A stretch of DNA of 64,000 nt from Ceratopteris richardii (Eukaryota > Streptophyta > Polypodiopsida > Polypodiales > Pteridaceae), in assembly GCA_020310875.1 (NCBI GenBank), contig CM035423.1, positions 140,948,723 to 141,012,722 of the forward strand, in the 5' to 3' direction. Positions within the stretch are counted from its first letter, which is position 1; every line of letters starts with the position of its first letter. Below are positions 54,956-64,000 of the stretch, piece by piece. The position numbers were made by a program, and so were the translations under genes. Below the pieces are notes generated by a model. The model saw only the letters and a program-made list of their open reading frames with translations. It did not search any database and was not told the origin of the DNA.

Positions 54956-55650
54956 CGATGGGGGTGCACAATCGCGATGGTCTGAGATGATCGCGATGGT
55001 CTGGGACCGTCGCGATGGCGTGAGGGTGAACCGTCGCGATGGCGTGAAAGTGGACAATCGCGATGGCGTGAAAGTGGACAATCGCGATGGCATGAAAGTG
55101 GACAATCGCGATGGCGTGAAAGTGGACAATCGCGATGGCGTGAAAGTGGACAATCGCAATGGCGTGAAAGTGGACAATCGCGATGGCTCGATCGGGCGGA
55201 CTATCGCGATGGCGTCAGTCAACGGTCAACGTGAACAATCGCGATGGTCCAAAGTGAACCGTCGCGATGGTCACAGATGCGATGGCTTGAGCCAATCGCG
55301 ATGGTCTAGGCGCGATGGCGTGAGCCAATCGCGATGGTCCAAAATTTCGGGTTGTCGCGATGGTGTGAGGGTGTCGTCGCGATGGTCCAAAAAGTGAACC
55401 GTCGCGATGGTCTAGCTTGCCACGTGGCACCGTCGGCGCGATGGCGTGAGCCAATCGCGATGGTGTGGGGTCAACCGAGCAATCGCGATGGTCCGCGAAC
55501 CGTCGCGATGGTCCAAATGAACTGTCGCGATGGAGTGAGACCGTGGCGATGGTCCGGCCGAGCCGTCGCGATGGCGTGAGCCAATCGCGATGGTGTGACA
55601 CAATCGCGATGGTCTGAGACCGTCGCGATGGTCCACCAAAATATGATTTT
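54956..55650 (-). repeat. Element H leader array of ATCGCGATGG repeats
   Basis: There are twenty-five exact TCGCGA cores in about 690 bp. Part of the array (about 55036-55190) is a regular 24-bp repeat, on plus AATCGCGATGGCGTGAAAGT with a short GGAC link. The rest has variable spacers such as CCAAAGTGAAC and GTGAGCC. It lies between the PBS and gag like the arrays of E and F. Apparent long open frames through it come from the repeat and are not genes. Confidence 0.87.
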
Positions 55651-55732
55651 TCCAAATGCAAGTGTGGATTCCTAGAGGCGCTGGTGTCGCCTACACGCTG
55701 GTGTGGTCACCTTCTTCAAATTCCGAACTTTG

Positions 55733-55752
55733 CAGACCATCGCGATGGTCTG
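55733..55752 (-). repeat. Isolated 20-bp perfect palindrome in the H leader
   Basis: CAGACCATCGCGATGGTCTG is a perfect palindrome centred on TCGCGA, about 100 bp from the main array on its PBS side. It is the most symmetric unit of the H series. Confidence 0.8.
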
Positions 55753-55822
55753 ACACAGTCGGAAATTTCTGACAGAAACTAAAGTTTTTACCTTTTCCAA
55801 GCTTTCCTGATGCACTGGAGCT

Positions 55823-56095
55823 CTGTACCTGCAAGAAAACTCAAGAAAACAAAAGTACACACAAGCACAAAAGCTCTCTCTCACTCTCTCGCATGCACAA
55901 ATGAGGGGAAATGAGGAGAATGGGTGGATATGGTGAATTTTCTGATTTTTTTGGAGATGAAGATGATGATGCGGTGATGAAGATGGAGTGTGGGGGAGTT
56001 GAAAAACACTAAAAACTAAGTAAAAACAACAACAAAAACTGAAATTTTTACCTTCCAACGCCACTTCTTGCTATACTCTTACCATCACACATTCG
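55823..56095 (-). promoter_or_regulatory. Element H leader: candidate 254-nt intron
   Basis: On minus the donor GTGTGATGGTAAG (boundary 56083/56082) and acceptor TTTTCTTGCAGGTACAG (boundary 55829/55828) enclose 254 bases. This equals the length in E, and the interior is also pyrimidine-rich with a CAT/ATC repeat. The shared sequence around the acceptor includes TTTCTTGAG upstream. Confidence 0.5.
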
Positions 56096-56103
56096 TCCTA
56101 GAC

Positions 56104-56125
56104 TCGATCCCCGGCAACGGCGCCA
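56104..56125 (-). other. Element H primer-binding site (tRNA-Asp)
   Basis: On minus TGGCGCCGTTGCCGGGGATC plus two further bases is a perfect 22-base complement of the tRNA-Asp 3' end, seven bases after the LTR. Confidence 0.93.
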
Positions 56126-56132
56126 AATTTGG

Positions 56133-56759
56133 TGTTGCTCTAGCACAATGGTGAGAACCACGGTAAGAAGCTTCACCTCCTTAATTGTCAATCCGCGGAA
56201 GAGATAGGAGTGATATGAAGATTGTGAATGTGAGATGATGTGAGAGTGAAGGTGAGAAGCATAGAAATGCACACACACAATGAAGAGACAAGCAAGACAC
56301 AATGGAAGGTGGGAAATTAGCTCTATTACTCAAGAACACTATTACAAGCTCAAAAGAACTCTAAACTCCAACAAGCTAACCTCAAAAATGAGCTCTCTAG
56401 CTCTTTTTATAGTTTCTAGACTAGTTTTGACCGGTTTCACATCTAGTGACCGGCATAGTTAAAAATTAGGTCCTAGATGCTATTTGGAAGGGTAAACGAT
56501 GTCTAAAAATAACGAAAATTGATACGCTTGTTCTACTTAAGCTCCTCAAGCTCGAGGACTCCTCGGCTTCACAAAATGGAGCTATGGATTACAAAATGGG
56601 GTTTTCTATGTTACATATGTTACAATAGTGATAAAAATCATTGTTGGAGGTTTTTGAAAAGTATTTTTAGAACATGATTCTTTGAAAAAAGATTTGACTG
56701 GCTCCCTGATCCGTTGTTACATGCTTCCGCGTCGTCTGTGCCTCTGGCTGCTTCCAACA
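56133..56759 (-). repeat. Element H 5' LTR
   Basis: 627 bp, on minus TGTTGGAAGC to GAGCAACA. A TATA-like TATAAAAAG on minus is near 56404-56412. It is flanked by CTACA at 56760-56764. Confidence 0.93.
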
Positions 56760-56764
56760 CTACA
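56760..56764. repeat. Target-site duplication of element H, right copy (CTACA)
   Basis: Matches 13155-13159. Confidence 0.92.
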
Positions 56765-58387
56765 CCTCAAATAGTTGAAGACTCGAGAGAGCCTGAGAAA
56801 AGTGTTACAAGTAAACGAACACAGAGATGGAAGAACCGTAGAGATAGGATGAAGGAAAAGAAACTACAACAAAAGAATGAAAATGAACAGAGTGAACAAA
56901 ATCCAAAAGAGAAACAAGAAGAGGAAGAAGAAATTCGAAAAGGAAAGTCAAAAAAAGAAGAGGTAGGATCAGTTTTAGCAAATCCCATGCCTGAAGAATT
57001 AGCCATGTGGATTCAGGCGTACAAAGCACGAATAAGAGCAGGACTTACCATTGAACATGAAAGAGAATATCCTAGAGGTGACCTAGAGAAAGAAAGGTTG
57101 GAGATATGTAAGAAGTTAATTGAAGTGGCTCAAAAGACCCTAGAAAAACCTGTTGTTCAATTACCCAACTCGCGAATTCCCGAAAGAGAATTCCAAGAGT
57201 GTGTCATCACGAAGGACCCCGAGAAACCCGAAGCAAGTGAGACACATAATGGAAATTGCTGCGAGGATAGAGAGGAAGGATCCATTGTTCCCGAAGTAGA
57301 AGGGGAATGGCCTAAAGATTTGTGGGCAAAAGTCCAAGAAGACCGATGGAAGAAAGTGGAAGGAATAGAACCACCCTTTGAGGAGTTGGAAGCAGAAGGT
57401 GAAATAGACGATTCAATACCTGAACAAAATTCAGAGGGGTTATTACAAATGGATCAAACTGACAAGAATAATCATAGTATAAGGGTCTTGCCAAATTACA
57501 AAGGAGAGTACGAACATAATTTGGAATTATATTGCATTCCCTCGATAAGGAAAAAAGAATCAAACCCATCAGTCAAAACATCGGATATCATACAACATCT
57601 TAAAAAGGTAAAAATCCCTTGTACTCTGACGTTGGAAGAACTGTTAAGGATCAAACCACATTTGAAGGAGAAACTAACCAGCCAATTGAAGATCAAGGTG
57701 GAAGAAAAGGAGATGTCTGATGAAGTAAACATAGTAAAAATCCCAGTCGATAAGGTAGGAGATTTTAGTGAGGGAGATGAAGGAAACACGTGCCTCCCAA
57801 TTACCTATAGGGGTTATACCACTAAAGCTATCTTAGATTCAGGAGCCGGAGTAGGAATTGCAACTAAAGAAATCTGGGAGAAATGGGGAAAACCAGCTCT
57901 AAGACCAACACGCATGAAGATACAAATGGCAGACGGACACACAGAACGACCCTTGGGATTATTGGAACAGGTACTTTTTACCACTTGCGGAGTGGAATTC
58001 GAGCACACCTTAGCGATATGTCAATTTGAAAGGCCTAGCAATTATGAAATGATACTTGGAAGACCATTCATGAGGCAACTAAAGGTAGTGCAAGATTGGG
58101 GAAAAGACGCAGTATATTTACAGCATGAAGGAACCACAACAAGAATAAATCTCCACACTTATACATATCAAGATGTTCTTCCCTTACAATGGAAACAAAT
58201 TCACGAGGAAGATAACCATTCGATTCATAGTATAGGTTCAAGTGATCAATCGTGGATGAATGAAGACACTCATCTATGGATATGCCAAACTACAAAAAGG
58301 AAGAAGATAGGAGGAAAGGATGGCAGCACAGGCAAGGAGTTGCTAGATCTGTACAACATCCAGCCTATATGCCTCAAATATTCTTAG
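56765..58387 (+). pseudogene. Element F gag 3' part and first protease
   Basis: This continues F gag after the H insertion; the apparent start at 56714 lies in the H LTR and is not native. It has a Lys/Glu-rich coiled coil (KSVTSKRTQRWKNRRDRMKE), VGSVLANPMPEELAMWIQAYK conserved with E and H (quoted in part), and the retropepsin IPVDKVGDFSEGDEGN, AILDSGAGVGIAT, RPTRMKIQMADGHTE and YEMILGRPFMRQL. The frame is lost near 58290 and continues in the next entry. The protease active site is intact. Confidence 0.88.
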
Positions 58388-58977
58388 ATGAAGAATTCGA
58401 ACCTCATGGTTGGATGGAGATTTTAGCTACCCTAGATGTGTGTGTAAACGAAGAGGTGATAACCATGAATGAATGCATTGATGAGGAAGGATATGACGTT
58501 AGTCTATATGTGGTAGTTCTTCAAAAGGCCGAAGAAGGGGAAGTGATAGAAAAGGAATGGAATGAGGACTATGAGAGCATTGAAATGGAGCAAGAGCAAA
58601 TGGAAACGGAAAATGAAACTCAAGAAGTAAGTGTCATAGCTAAGGAAATAAATCAAGAACCAACACAGGAAGAAGAGCTTGGATTAGATGGAGTAAAAAA
58701 TGATGAAGACAATAAGCCTCAAGATCAATTTGAAGTACCCGCGCATTTCAAAAAATATGAAGTAGAAGAGAGGAAAATTGCTATTCAAATGCCAAGACAA
58801 GAAGCTCAGTCCGGAATAGCATATGACAACAAAGAACAGACCAAGAAAATAGTAGTAACCGTAGAAGAGGGAGAAGAACGATGTACTTTTATAGGACAGG
58901 ATGTCTCTATGGAGGAAGAACAAGAGTTCAATACGCCTCATAAGGGAATACAGGGATGTCTTTGCCTGGACATATAA
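58276..58977 (+). pseudogene. Element F protease-RT linker
   Basis: Very acidic linker (Glu/Asp-rich) with landmarks DEEFEPHGWMEILATLDV, HFKKYEVEERKIAIQMPRQE and EEGEERCTFIGQDVS, aligning with E and H. It is shifted relative to the protease near 58290 and to RT near 58930. No domain is recognised; it probably links protease and RT in the polyprotein. Confidence 0.82.
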
Positions 58978-59770
58978 GGATTTGAAAGGAGTAGATCCAT
59001 CTATATGTGCACATAGAATCCCTATGGCATCTGAAGCTAAACCTTCCAAACAAAGACCATACACATATAACGATGTTTACTCAGCAAAGATTAAAGAAGA
59101 GATAGATAAACTATTAGATGCTGGGTTCATTTATGAGATTGAACACACGGAATGGGTATCACCTTTGGTGGTCGTACCGAAAAAAAATGGTAAGTTAAGA
59201 GTATGCATAAATCTGAATAAAGTAAATGCTGCCACCATTAGAAATAGTTACCCATTACCCATCACGGACCATCTTTTGGAAAGAGTGGTAGGGAAGGAAG
59301 TTTATAGTTTTTTGGACGGCTTTTCAGGTTATAATCAGGTAGCTATTGCTCCTGAGGACCAGCATAAAACAGCCTTTGCAACTGAGTGGGGAGTGTACAC
59401 CTTTAGGGTTATGCCTTTCGGCCTAACCAATGCCCCAGCCACTTTCCAAAGATTGATGTGCCATGTATTCAAGGAGTTCCTGAGAAAGATTATGGAGGTA
59501 TACATGGATGATTTATGGACTTATTCAGCTATACGATCAGAGCATATCCCTGAACTAGGCAAGATCTTTGCCAAATGTCGACAATATAGAGTATGCCTCA
59601 ACCCAGAAAAATGTGTCTTCATGGTTCGACAAGGAAAGATATTAGGACATATTGTCTCTAAGAATGGAATCTCAACTGACGAAGATAAAATCAAAGTAAT
59701 TTTGGATTTACCGAGACCAAAGACTGCGAAGGAAGTCCAAGCATTTATGGGACATTGCGGATACTACTGA
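58930..59770 (+). pseudogene. Element F reverse transcriptase
   Basis: It runs from EYRDVFAWTYKDLKGVDP through HTEWVSPLVVVPKKNGKLRV, FLDGFSGYNQ, MPFGLTNAPATFQRLM, VYMDDLWTYS (catalytic YMDD instead of the YVDD of E and H), KILGHIVSKNGIS and QAFMGHCGYY to a TGA at 59768-59770 where E and H have Arg. The palm residues are present; the gene is broken by the flanking shift and stop. Confidence 0.9.
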
Positions 59771-60430
59771 AGATTTATACATATGTATGCCATAATTGCT
59801 AGACCTCTTTATGCATTATTGACTCAGTTTAACTGGACTGAAGAATGTGAAAAAGCCTTTAACGAATTAAAGAGTCGATTGAGTTCAGCACCAATCCTTC
59901 GAGTACCTAATTGGAACAAACCCTTTCACATTCATGTAGATGCTTCCAAGTTTGCCATTGGTTGCATCCTAGCTCAACCTACAGATACATGAAAGTTAGA
60001 TCACCCCATAACCTATGCCAGTAGACAATTAAATCAAGCGGAGCGCAATTATACCACAACCGAGAGAGAAGGCCTAGGGATGGTGTATGCAGTAAAGAAG
60101 TTCGGACATTACCTGTTGGCAAACAAATTCAAATTCGTCATTGATCATCAAGCCCTATTGTACTTAGTCAATAAGCCTTGTAATACGGGACGACTAGTAT
60201 GATGGTTTCTATTGTTGATGGAATTTGATTTTGAAGTAGTAGTCAAGAAAGGAAATACCCACATAAGAGTAGAACACCTATCAAGAATGACACTTGGAGA
60301 ACCACCCATAGGAGTACCAGATGATCTGCCGGATACGTACCTGTTCAACCTCGAAGTATGTCCCCAATGGGCAGAAAAATTGATCCCTATACTCATGCAT
60401 GGACCTAAAGATGGGATCACAACAAACTGA
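59771..60430 (+). pseudogene. Element F RNase H and linker
   Basis: MYAIIARPLYALL, HIHVDASKFAIG (Asp), a TGA near 59990, SRQLNQAERNYTTTEREGLGM (quoted in part; Glu), FVIDHQALLYL (Asp; FTDH in E), another TGA near 60200, then FDFEVVVKKGNTHIR and HLSRMTLGEPPIGV. A TGA near 60430 separates it from the zinc modules. A single RNase H domain is seen. Confidence 0.85.
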
Positions 60431-60973
60431 ACCCAAGACCTGTGGAAGACTAAAAACCTTCATATCATTGCTGGAAGTTTGTATCACCAAGACTCAAGTG
60501 GATTACTCATGAGATGCGTAGAAGAAGAGGAACAAGAAATGTGGCTTCAAAAAGCACATGTAAATCAATGGAAAACTCATTTAAATGCAAACGGAACATG
60601 GCAAACATTGAGAAGACTAGGCATATATTGGCCAACCATGCAGAGGGATGCTCATAACTATGTATCAACCTACCCAACTTGTCAAGAATGGAATCCAGAA
60701 GAGAACTCCACTCTATGCTACTCCACAGTAGCACCAAGTTGGAGCATGCCCCTGGTAAAATTCTTGAAGACCCAGGAATACCCAGAAGGAGCCACTCTGG
60801 CAAGGAAACGTGCATTAATAGAGCAAAGCAAGGACTATGCTCTCATAGGAAAACAACTCTTTAAACGAGGAAGAGATAATCATTTGCGAATGTGCATTCA
60901 TGAAGACGAGTATCGATGGCACATACGGGAGCCGCAGGAGGACATTTCTCTGCAGATAAAACTGCAAAAATGA
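60431..60973 (+). pseudogene. Element F first zinc module and start of second
   Basis: Module 1 at 60458-60685 reads LHIIAGSLYHQDSSG, AHVNQWKTH and WPTMQRD, and ends YPTC where E, H and D have CxxC; the first Cys is Tyr (TAC at 60671-60673). Module 2 begins at 60836 (YALIGKQLFKRGRD), again exactly 378 bases later. A small deletion with frame loss near 60915 cuts module 2, which continues in the next entry. Confidence 0.85.
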
Positions 60974-61593
60974 TTCTCTTTGCAGGAATATGGTGGCCAA
61001 CTCTACATCAAGATGCAGCAACATACGTGCAACGATGTGATACTTGTCAACGAATGAAATATCCAATTAGGAGGGATGAAATGCCACTAAAACCCATGAT
61101 GAGTGCCAAAGCTTTTACTAAATGGGGAATAGACTTCATAGGACCCATTAGCCCACCAGCTAAAGGATCCCACGTCGAGTATATAATTGTAGCCACAGAC
61201 TATCTAACCAAATGGGTTGAAGCCAAAGCAACCAAGAAAAATGATGCAAGAACTATTGCCAAGTTTCTCTTCGAGAATGTTTTCACTAGATTTGGACTAC
61301 CGATAGAAATTGTGAGTGATAGAGGCACACACTTTGTGAATGAAGTTATAGAAGCCTTACTGTATGCATATTTTGATGCTCATATTAAAGATAAAAATTT
61401 GAAGGAAGGAGATTTAGTTTTGGTTTATACTTTGAAACAACACGCAAAGAAACTACAAAAAAGAGGATATGGCCCGTTAATCATTAATCGCATATCCACC
61501 AGCAGAGCCATCAGCTTAGCAACTCTAGATGGAGATGTATTGCCAAACTATATCAGTGGATGTCGAGAAAAAATATCTAGAACCATTAACTGA
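60916..61593 (+). pseudogene. Element F integrase with internal deletion
   Basis: It contains the rest of zinc module 2 (AHTGAAGGH, CDTCQR), WGIDFIGPI (Asp) and SDRGTHFVNEVIEALL (Asp). About 110 codons are then missing, including the catalytic Glu. The frame resumes at YFDAHIKDKNLKEGDLVLVY, RGYGPLIINRISTSR and NYISGCR. The deletion is in frame, but the enzyme cannot be complete. Confidence 0.9.
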
Positions 61594-61755
61594 AGAAATG
61601 ATGTAACAATTGATAACGGGTAAAAATAGACGTCTAGAGGAAGAAAGAATACGAGAGGAAGCGAGACAAGAAGCGCTAGAGCGGATCAGGAAATGAAAAG
61701 AGTTGATGAGAGAGAGAGAGATGAGAGATATTGACTAGGAGAGGAACTCGTCCCA
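61594..61755 (+). pseudogene. Element F charged linker, decayed
   Basis: Remnant of the Lys/Glu-rich helix between integrase and second protease (RLEEERIREEARQEALERIR), with stops near 61604, 61694 and 61736. It matches KKRKEEEKRIREEAQAEA in D. Confidence 0.6.
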
Positions 61756-63024
61756 ATGGCTAATTTTAGAGCCACTGAAAACCTAAGTCAGCAAAGGACG
61801 CAACCATATTTGAATTCGGGAGCCAGAAAAAAAGAATACCACTTAGTGGATGCTCTCATTGACACAGGAGCCGCTATAAGTTGTGTCAAATTTTCATTGA
61901 CTCAAAAACTCAAGGAGAAATTATGTCCATTAGAGGCACAGCTGATAGGAATAGGAGGAACAATTACTCAGTGTATAGGTGAGGTTACCTTACCTCTACA
62001 TCTCGGAAACAACACTATGGAACAGAAACTCTTAGTATGTCATGATCAGGACTTACTTGAAGACCTAGTGTTAGGTCAAGATTGGATATACGAATATGAA
62101 GTGACTATTGAATTGGCCTTGGGATACATCTCGGCCAAGATAGGACATCGTGAAGTATTCAGCATGCTAGACGAACGACCAATCAAAGCCGCAAGTATAG
62201 AACCAAAAACTCACTCAAATGAACACAGTGATGAATGTATGTTCACTAGCACTATGCAAACCCCTTCATCGAGTATTTCATGTGAGGATACATTGAATTC
62301 TGCTTGCACACCATCTTCTAATCTAGCAAGTCACAAGAGTATCATTCTATCTGAAAACAGCTTTAGCGAAGAACCACGCACAAGAGAGACCAGTTCTCTG
62401 GGTAATCACAAGTCTGCACCTATTAGAATATACCCCATTCCTTACACTCGACAAGCTTGGATAAGGAAGGACAAAATGGCTGCATATCATCAACAACAGA
62501 AACATTATCGACATTCGAATGACCCATCGAACAAGCGAGTAAGTCACTTTGGACACCGACATGCACAACGAATTGCTAGAATATGGATTCCAAAGAAAGT
62601 GGTAGCCACCCAACTAGCCCGCACACAAATATGGATTCCCAAGTCTACTCAAATGACAATCATCAAAAAGGACGAACCAATGCTCAAGGAAAATCAGTAT
62701 GGTCTAAAGGCAAAACAACCAAAGATGAATGGCTACAGGACGAAAAAGGAGTCTATATATGCTTCAAAAACCATTCCAAGATTCAAAAAGCAGATAAAGC
62801 AGACGTACAACACGAGAAGCACCACATCCTTCAAGAATGTTAGGAATACAATCTGCCCCAATAGTGTGAAGCAGATCTGGATGCCGAAAAGCAAGACTAG
62901 CTGTATGCATCAACCAAGTAATTCGAGTTGCACACATATGGAGTTACCAGAATCCAAAGTATGCATGATAGGGCCACATTGCAAGGCCAAGCATTCGACA
63001 CGTTATTCTTCTATTTCAGGATAG
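61756..63024 (+). pseudogene. Element F second retropepsin-like domain and Trp-Pro-Lys repeat tail
   Basis: 422-codon frame. Its first ATG is not demonstrably native, since D and E read in from integrase. The protease part at residues about 30-130 has DALIDTGAAISC (Asp-Thr-Gly, the more usual retropepsin form), AQLIGIGGTITQCIGEV and LVLGQDWIYEYE. A Ser/Thr-rich linker follows, then a basic tail with RQAWIRK, ARIWIPK, TQIWIPK and KQIWMPK. The conservation of fold, catalytic triplet and tail in a family this diverged from E and H supports function of both parts. Confidence 0.87.
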
Positions 63025-63313
63025 TGAAGCACATTTTCCTCTTGGGAAATAGGAGAGCACTTGTACATAATCTAAAGAAAATTACTAAAAAAATTAATAA
63101 CCGCTTCAGCTATGAACTAACTTTTCTGTTTTTCTTTCATAAAAAAACATAAAAATATCTAAAAGTGGGAAAAATCCCAGGTATTACCTTTCTCACACCC
63201 ACGGGGAAGGGACGACACCATTCACGCGGAGCATTGCCAATCTTATGAAAGACAAATGAAGGAAGATTTTTGATACTAGCTTGTCACTAATTCATACTCT
63301 ATATTGAGTGCAG
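63025..63313 (+). promoter_or_regulatory. Element F pol-aORF spacer with splice-acceptor-like site
   Basis: 289 bases without a gene. The end has a good branch-point-like CACTAAT near 63286, a T-rich stretch, and GAGTGCAG directly abutting the aORF ATG at 63314. Confidence 0.45.
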
Positions 63314-64000
63314 ATGGCATCCTCTAATTCCAAAGCAACACAAGAGGAAGAGGTCCACATTCTTCCTTTGGAATCAATAACGAAAGCAAGAGGCCATTGG
63401 TTTCTGGATGACCAACCGGTATCGGAACTCATTTTCATGGCGACCATCAAGATTATGGACAGGGATCACTACTTCCCTATCATGTCACAAGAATTCAAGA
63501 CCATCATACAAGGATTACCGAGCATGACGGATGTCTGGACACAAGCTGGAATTGATGCATTCTTAAGACTTCCAATATATTTGCCAGATTTTCAGAGATG
63601 TACACAAGTAATGAATACACTTCAATCTACATCGAATAAGATGTCAGTCCCAGAGGCTAGAGTACTGGATAAGTGGGCGCTTGGAAAACGATTCAATTTA
63701 CTCACGAGCTAATTAACAGAGCTTTCGGATGGAATCAAGAAGGACACACTAATGTCAAAAATGAATGTCATGATCCTAAAAAGCGATCCTTTTTGGAAAT
63801 CAACAGAACTGATATTGAAGAGGCTGTTTGATTAGTGCATCAGCACTTTTGTTTTCCAAGTATGCATAGATATACAGCACCTCAAAAGATTGTGGTGCAA
63901 CTGCTCTCACATGCTATGAGGCAAGTCAAAAATCAAGTCAACATGACTCCATATGTCCAAGAACGCCTATTTGAAGCGACGAAGAAGTGGAGTCAGAAAA
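63314..64000 (+). pseudogene. Element F aORF, 5' part, runs off the window
   Basis: The start MASSNSKATQEEE lies directly after the acceptor-like CAG. The open part is 133 codons, to a TAA at 63710. It contains GHWFLDDQPVSELIFMATIK, MSQEFKTIIQGL, WTQAGIDAFLRLPIYLPDFQ (quoted in part) and RCTQVMNTLQST, matching the N-terminal domain of the H and D aORFs. Sequence after 63710 is still weakly similar but has further stops. The remainder lies beyond the window. Confidence 0.72.

Larger units (their letters stand above)
13160..56759 (-). mobile_element. Element H: Ty3/Gypsy retrotransposon inserted in F, itself carrying E, Copia-1 and Copia-2
   Basis: It has 640- and 627-bp LTRs, TSD CTACA, and on the minus strand a PBS, splice-like leader, repeat array, gag, protease, RT, RNase H, duplicated zinc module, integrase, second protease, repeat tail, aORF and polypurine tract. 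Three later insertions split it: E in the integrase, Copia-1 after the first protease, and Copia-2 in gag. Without them about 16 kb of H remains. It also has an RT deletion, a gag deletion of roughly 1.1 kb at the Copia-2 site, and many stops, so it is not autonomous. Confidence 0.93.
8231..64000 (+). mobile_element. Element F: outermost Ty3/Gypsy retrotransposon, interrupted by H, right end beyond window
   Basis: The parts of F are the 5' LTR, PBS, leader array and gag to 13159, then gag from 56765, protease, RT, RNase H, integrase, second protease, repeat tail and the start of the aORF. The two halves are separated by element H with a CTACA duplication on each side, and the gag frame resumes sensibly across it. 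All genes are broken by stops, frameshifts and a large integrase deletion, consistent with F being the oldest element of the nest. Confidence 0.85.

Noticed and set aside
54956-55650. CRISPR array
   Set aside because: The repeats are short, unevenly spaced, variable and lie in a retrotransposon leader of a plant genome; there are no cas genes.
54890-55661. Open frames of 110-148 codons on both strands
   Set aside because: They are translations of the 24-bp and related TCGCGA repeats in the H leader.
56104-56125. tRNA-Asp gene
   Set aside because: Only the 3' 22 bases match and there is no cloverleaf; it is a primer-binding site.

Overview
The window is 64 kb of plant-type repetitive DNA made only of LTR retrotransposons; I see no host gene. 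The evidence is full-length and broken Ty3/Gypsy and Ty1/Copia polyproteins, LTR pairs with 5-bp target-site duplications (TSDs), Gypsy primer-binding sites (PBS) complementary to the 3' end of plant tRNA-Asp, and Copia PBSs complementary to initiator tRNA-Met. This points to the nuclear genome of a land plant with large intergenic regions. I cannot name the species.

Layout, as a nest of insertions. (1) 1-8230 is a mosaic of Gypsy fragments in both orientations: an accessory-ORF piece on minus, then an integrase to accessory-ORF piece on plus (element D), then two decayed pol pieces on minus. (2) Element F (plus, Gypsy) is the outermost element. Its 5' LTR ends near 9057, and its gag at 10547-13159 is interrupted and resumes at 56765; its pol and accessory ORF run off the right edge. 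(3) Element H (minus, Gypsy, 13160-56759) sits inside F gag, flanked by the TSD CTACA. (4) Element E (plus, Gypsy, 20641-34245, 707-bp LTRs, TSD CTGAC) sits inside H integrase. (5) Copia-1 (plus, 37343-43778, 1021-bp LTRs, TSD GCTAC) sits inside the H gag-pol gene and has one intact 1384-codon polyprotein. (6) Copia-2 (plus, about 45585-53018) sits inside H gag. It is truncated at its 3' end and carries an internal 3.18-kb tandem duplication.

E, H and F are three related but diverged Gypsy families without a chromodomain. They share an unusual plan: LTR, tRNA-Asp PBS, a conserved splice-donor-like site, a leader with an array of palindromic repeats, gag with three CCHC knuckles, a first retropepsin, reverse transcriptase, RNase H, a tandemly duplicated integrase zinc module, the integrase core, a second retropepsin-like domain, a tail of Trp-Val-Pro-Lys repeats, a splice-acceptor-like site, and a very large accessory ORF whose last codons overlap the polypurine tract. 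Because these parts recur in independent families, they are unlikely to be accidents of one decayed copy. The points I rate most interesting are the ATCGCGAT-centred leader arrays, the duplicated zinc module, the second protease with its repeat tail, and the signs that the accessory ORF is expressed by splicing. All Gypsy copies here carry stops, frameshifts or deletions. Only Copia-1 looks coding-competent.
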